A DNA stretch of 64,000 bases from the NCBI RefSeq assembly GCF_016862675.1, contig NZ_BONK01000017.1, positions 61,768 through 125,767 on the forward strand, in the 5' to 3' direction. The notes under the pieces are model-generated. The model did no database searches. It was not told where the DNA came from and worked only from the letters and a program-made list of their open reading frames with translations. This DNA is from Cellulomonas chitinilytica (GTDB lineage: Bacteria; Actinomycetota; Actinomycetes; Actinomycetales; Cellulomonadaceae). Positions 60,975 through 64,000 of this stretch are shown piece by piece; positions within the stretch are counted from its first letter, which is position 1; each line of letters opens with the position of its first letter. Position numbers and translations under genes: made by a program.

Positions 60975-62786
60975 TCAGGTGCCGGCGGGTCCCGACGAGC
61001 CGCGGCCCGCCGGGGAGCCGGGCTTCGTGCCGGCACCGACGGTCTCTCCGAGAGGCTGCAGGGGTGCGAGGTCGAGGGCGCGCAGCCGGACCCGCTCGGC
61101 GGCGGCGTCGTCGGGCTGGAGCGCGGCGTCCTCCTCGGCCTCCGCGCGTGCGGTGTACGCCTCGATCTCGCGGCTGCGGGTGCGCTCGTCCCAGCCGAGC
61201 ACGGGCCCGACGAGGTCGGCGATCTCGTCGAGCGCCCCGACGCCCTTGTCGGCCTGCTCGTAGTTGAGCCGCGTGCGGTGCATCAGCACGTCGTCGAGGT
61301 GCAGCGCGCCCTCGTGGCTGGCGGCGTAGACGATCTCGGCGCCGATGTACGCGGGGGCGGCCTTGAGCGGCTCGGCGAGCGACGGGGTGGCGTCGACGAG
61401 GTCGATGATCTCGCCGAGCAGCGACCCGTACCGGTGCAGCAGGTGGTCCATCCGGGGCCGGTCCCAGCCGTACCGGGCACCGATCGCGCGGGCCTGCCGC
61501 TGGAACACCTGGAGCCCTTCGGCGCCGACGAGCGGGAGGTCGTGGGTGATGGACGGCAGGCTCGTCGCCCGCGACCCGATCGCGAAGTCCACGGCGTCCT
61601 TCGCCATCACCCGGTAGGTGGTGAGCTTGCCGCCGGCGATGACGGTGAGCCCGGGGGCGGGAGCGGCGACGGTGTGCTCACGGGACACCTTCGCCGACGA
61701 CGTGCCCTCCTTGACGTGCGGCTGCAGCAGCGGCCGCAGGCCGGCCCACGTGCCGATGATGTCCTCGCGGGTGATCGGCCGGGACAGCACCGTGTTGGCG
61801 TGCTCGATGACGTAGTCGATGTCCGCGCTCGTCGCGACGGGGTGCACGAGCTCCTGGGTCCACGGGGTGTCGGTCGTGCCGATCACCCAGTACCGGGACC
61901 ACGGGATGATGAACAGGACCGACTTCTCGGTCTGCAGGATCAGACCCGTGTCGCCGGCGATGCGCTCGCGCGGGACGACGATGTGGATCCCCTTGCTGGC
62001 GAGCACGCGCAGGCCGCCGTCGGACCCGGCGAGCGACTCGGTCTTCTCCGTCCACACGCCGGTCGCGTTGATGACGTGCCGGGCGCGCACGTCGAGGCGG
62101 TCGCCCGTCTCCAGGTCGACGAGCTCGGCGCCGGTGACCGCGCCGCCCGTCGTCGTCTGGAGCCCCACCACCTGCGTGCGGGTCGCGGCGTGCGCGCCGT
62201 AGGAGACGGCGGTGCGGATGAGGGTCTCGACGAGCCGGGCGTCGTCGACGCTTGCGTCCCAGTAGCGGACCGCCCCGATCGCCGCGTCGTGGCGCAGGTC
62301 CGGGAACAGGCGCTCCATGCCCTTGCGGGTGAGGTGCCGGTGGATCGGCAGCGCCCGCTTGGAGCCGGTCACGCTGGCGAGGGTGTCGTACAGCGCGACG
62401 CCCGCGCCGACGTAGGCCCGCTCCCAGACGCGGTTCTCGAGCGGGTACAGGAACGAGACCGGCTTGACGAGGTGCGGCGCGAGCCGGTTGATGAGCAGGT
62501 CCCGCTCGGTGAGCGCCTCGCGGACGAGGTGGAAGTCGAGCATCTGCAGGTACCGCAGGCCGCCGTGCACGAGCTTGCTGGACCGCGACGACGTGCCGCT
62601 CGCCCAGTCCTGCGCCTCGACGACCGCCGTCGACAGCCCGCGGCTGACGGCGTCGAGCGCGATGCCCGCCCCCGTGACGCCACCACCGACGACGAGCACG
62701 TCGAGCTCGCTGCCGCGGTCGGCGCTGCTCCGCAGCGCGTCGAGCGCGTCCTGTCGTCCCTGTGCCGTCAACGGTGCTGTGCGCAT
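60975..62786 (-). CDS. glpD: Aerobic glycerol-3-phosphate dehydrogenase
   Basis: A 603-residue FAD enzyme oxidising glycerol 3-phosphate to dihydroxyacetone phosphate at the membrane. The FAD motif is LVVGGGVTGAGIALDAVSRG, with SRSSKLVHGGLRYLQM and a C-terminal helical domain. ATG 62786 fits a G-rich ribosome site. It is the first gene of the glp operon and divergent from the SorC-type regulator. Confidence 0.95.
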   Translation of the reverse strand: MRTAPLTAQGRQDALDALRSSADRGSELDVLVVGGGVTGAGIALDAVSRGLSTAVVEAQDWASGTSSRSSKLVHGGLRYLQMLDFHLVREALTERDLLINRLAPHLVKPVSFLYPLENRVWERAYVGAGVALYDTLASVTGSKRALPIHRHLTRKGMERLFPDLRHDAAIGAVRYWDASVDDARLVETLIRTAVSYGAHAATRTQVVGLQTTTGGAVTGAELVDLETGDRLDVRARHVINATGVWTEKTESLAGSDGGLRVLASKGIHIVVPRERIAGDTGLILQTEKSVLFIIPWSRYWVIGTTDTPWTQELVHPVATSADIDYVIEHANTVLSRPITREDIIGTWAGLRPLLQPHVKEGTSSAKVSREHTVAAPAPGLTVIAGGKLTTYRVMAKDAVDFAIGSRATSLPSITHDLPLVGAEGLQVFQRQARAIGARYGWDRPRMDHLLHRYGSLLGEIIDLVDATPSLAEPLKAAPAYIGAEIVYAASHEGALHLDDVLMHRTRLNYEQADKGVGALDEIADLVGPVLGWDERTRSREIEAYTARAEAEEDAALQPDDAAAERVRLRALDLAPLQPLGETVGAGTKPGSPAGRGSSGPAGT

Positions 62787-62880
62787 GTGCAGTCCCCCGG
62801 GTGATTCGTCCGCTACGTGTCGCTGTCTTCCACACGTGCTCGCTATGGTCATCATGAGGCGAACAAACGCGCAACCGGGC

Positions 62881-62894
62881 TGCACGAACGTGCA
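62881..62894. promoter_or_regulatory. Operator-like dyad in the glpD/sorC-type divergent region
   Basis: TGCACG-AA-CGTGCA has 6-bp arms. It lies 43 bp before the regulator's start codon, in the 137-bp gap between the divergent genes, so it may control both. Confidence 0.55.
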
Positions 62895-62923
62895 CCGGCC
62901 GCCGGCACCGGGGGGTGGGCCGC

Positions 62924-63913
62924 ATGTACGTGGAACGTGAGCAGGACGTTCTCAGGGCGGCGTCGATGTACTACCTGCAGGACCTCAAGATGGAGGTCAT
63001 CGCCCGGCACCTGGGCACGTCCAGGTCTACCGTGTCCCGGCTCATCAAGCGCGCCAGGCAGGCGGGGCTCGTCGAGATCACGCTGCGCCCGGCGAGCACG
63101 CGTGCACCCGGGCTCGGCCGGTCGGTCGCCGCGACGTTCGGCATCGACACCTACGTGGTGCCCGTCCCGGACTCCGCGTCGCACATCGAACGGCTCGACC
63201 AGGTGTCGATGACCGCGGCCCGGCTGCTGTCGTCGTGGTTCGACTCCGACATGGTCATGGGCGTGGCCTGGGGGACCACCCTCGCGGCCGTGTCCCGCTA
63301 CCTGGCCCCCAAGCCGACCCGCGGATCGGCCGTCGTGCAGCTCAACGGCGCCGCGAACATGCGCACCAGCGGCATCGAGTACGCGAGCGACCTCATCTCG
63401 TCGTTCGGCACCGCGTTCGGCGCGGCCGTGCACCACTTCTCGGTCCCGGCCTTCTTCGACTACCCCGACACCAAGGCCGCCATGTGGCGGGAGCGGTCCG
63501 TCAAGCGGGTGCTCGACATGCAGCGGCGCGCCGACATCGCCGTGTTCTCCGTCGGTGCCGTGGCCGGTGCCGTGCCGTCGCACGTCTACTCGGCCGGCTA
63601 CCTCGACGAGGACGACGTGCGGCTGCTGCACGACGAGGGCGTGGTCGGCGACGTCTGCACGGTGTTCCTCCGGGCCGACGGGTCCTGGCAGGACGTCCAC
63701 CTGAACGAACGTGCGACCGGGCCCACGCCCGACGAGCTGCAGCACGTGCCCCGACGGGTGTGCGTCGTCGCGGGGGACAACAAGGTGGCGCCGCTGCTCG
63801 CCGCGCTGCGTGCCGGGGTCGTCACGGACCTCGTCGTCGACGAGCTCACCGCGACCCAGCTCCTCGAGGCCTCGGCCCCCCCGCTGCCCCGCCGGGTCCG
63901 CGCCAAGGTCTGA
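62924..63913 (+). CDS. SorC-family sugar-binding transcriptional regulator (probable glp regulator)
   Basis: A 329-residue protein. ATG 62924 has GGGGGG eight bases upstream; GTG 62915 is an alternative. The HTH reads MEVIARHLGTSRSTVSRLIK and the C-terminal domain is a NagB-like sugar-phosphate sensor (VMGVAWGTTLAAVSRYL; VFSVGAVAGAVPSHVYSAGY). It is divergent from glpDFK, with a dyad between, so glycerol 3-phosphate is the likely effector. The classic GlpR belongs to the DeoR family, so this control would be different. Confidence 0.88.
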   Translation: MYVEREQDVLRAASMYYLQDLKMEVIARHLGTSRSTVSRLIKRARQAGLVEITLRPASTRAPGLGRSVAATFGIDTYVVPVPDSASHIERLDQVSMTAARLLSSWFDSDMVMGVAWGTTLAAVSRYLAPKPTRGSAVVQLNGAANMRTSGIEYASDLISSFGTAFGAAVHHFSVPAFFDYPDTKAAMWRERSVKRVLDMQRRADIAVFSVGAVAGAVPSHVYSAGYLDEDDVRLLHDEGVVGDVCTVFLRADGSWQDVHLNERATGPTPDELQHVPRRVCVVAGDNKVAPLLAALRAGVVTDLVVDELTATQLLEASAPPLPRRVRAKV

Positions 63914-63952
63914 GCCCCACACCGCCCCGCCCGCGCCAGCCCCAGCCCCGCC

Positions 63953-63970
63953 CGGCGCCGCGCGGCGCCG
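63953..63970 (+). terminator. GC-rich palindrome after the sorC-type gene
   Basis: CGGCGCCGCGCGGCGCCG is a perfect 18-bp palindrome about 40 bases beyond the stop, in a C-rich tract. It may end transcription of the regulator; no U-run is present. Confidence 0.4.
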
Positions 63971-64000
63971 CCCCCACCCGCGCTCACCCGGGCCGCCCCC

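Overview
The window is a dense stretch of chromosome from a high-GC Gram-positive (actinobacterial) genome. GTG starts and TGA stops are common, many genes overlap by ATGA or GTGA, and intergenic gaps are short. The membrane pyrophosphatase belongs to the divergent K+-independent H+-pumping group that includes a characterised Cellulomonas fimi enzyme. Together with galactoside and chitin degradation genes, this suggests Cellulomonas or a close relative; that assignment is inference. I found no rRNA, tRNA or CRISPR array and no intact transposase.

Layout: 1-3.1 kb holds an exported-effector-like protein (LQRSAGNRAV motif of eCIS-associated proteins plus an HEAQH zinc motif), a coupled partial gene, and a small secreted protein. 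3.3-9.5 kb holds a NUDIX-like protein, a medium-chain reductase, a cation exchanger, a secreted CHAP hydrolase with a beta-propeller tail, a DapA-like lyase/aldolase and a flavodoxin. 9.5-13.1 kb holds the pyrophosphatase coupled to a glycosyltransferase-like gene. 13.5-14.6 kb is a scar region: a SUKH gene remnant, a four-unit 23-bp tandem repeat, and two identical-stem hairpins. 15.5-24.2 kb is a complete galactoside regulon: LacI regulator with two palindromic operators and a CRP/GlxR-like site, binding protein, two permeases and two GH42 beta-galactosidases. 24.3-29.8 kb holds regulators and housekeeping genes (WYL, DinB, aldo/keto reductase, RtcB, DUF4406, DeoR).

30.0-42.7 kb holds glycogen phosphorylase, a trmB operon, VOC, cation efflux and CLC-type genes, an alpha/beta hydrolase, and clpB preceded by a HAIR (HspR) operator. 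42.7-46.9 kb encodes a 1324-residue lectin-like adhesin with nine CshA-type repeats and an LAATG sorting signal, behind a structured leader. 47-55 kb holds an oxidoreductase, two coupled DUF4190-type proteins (the second apparently starting at CTG), exonuclease III, an SDR, and a TetR/MMPL pair with a palindromic operator. 55.1-56.8 kb holds an MBL-fold protein and two fused gene remnants, one of them a VapC toxin. 56.9-58.3 kb holds a chitin-active LPMO coupled to a DUF305 protein. 58.5-63.9 kb is the glpD-glpF-glpK operon with a divergent SorC-family regulator.

At least eight genes start 6-8 nt after a TANNNT -10 hexamer and lack a Shine-Dalgarno sequence, so leaderless transcription looks common here.
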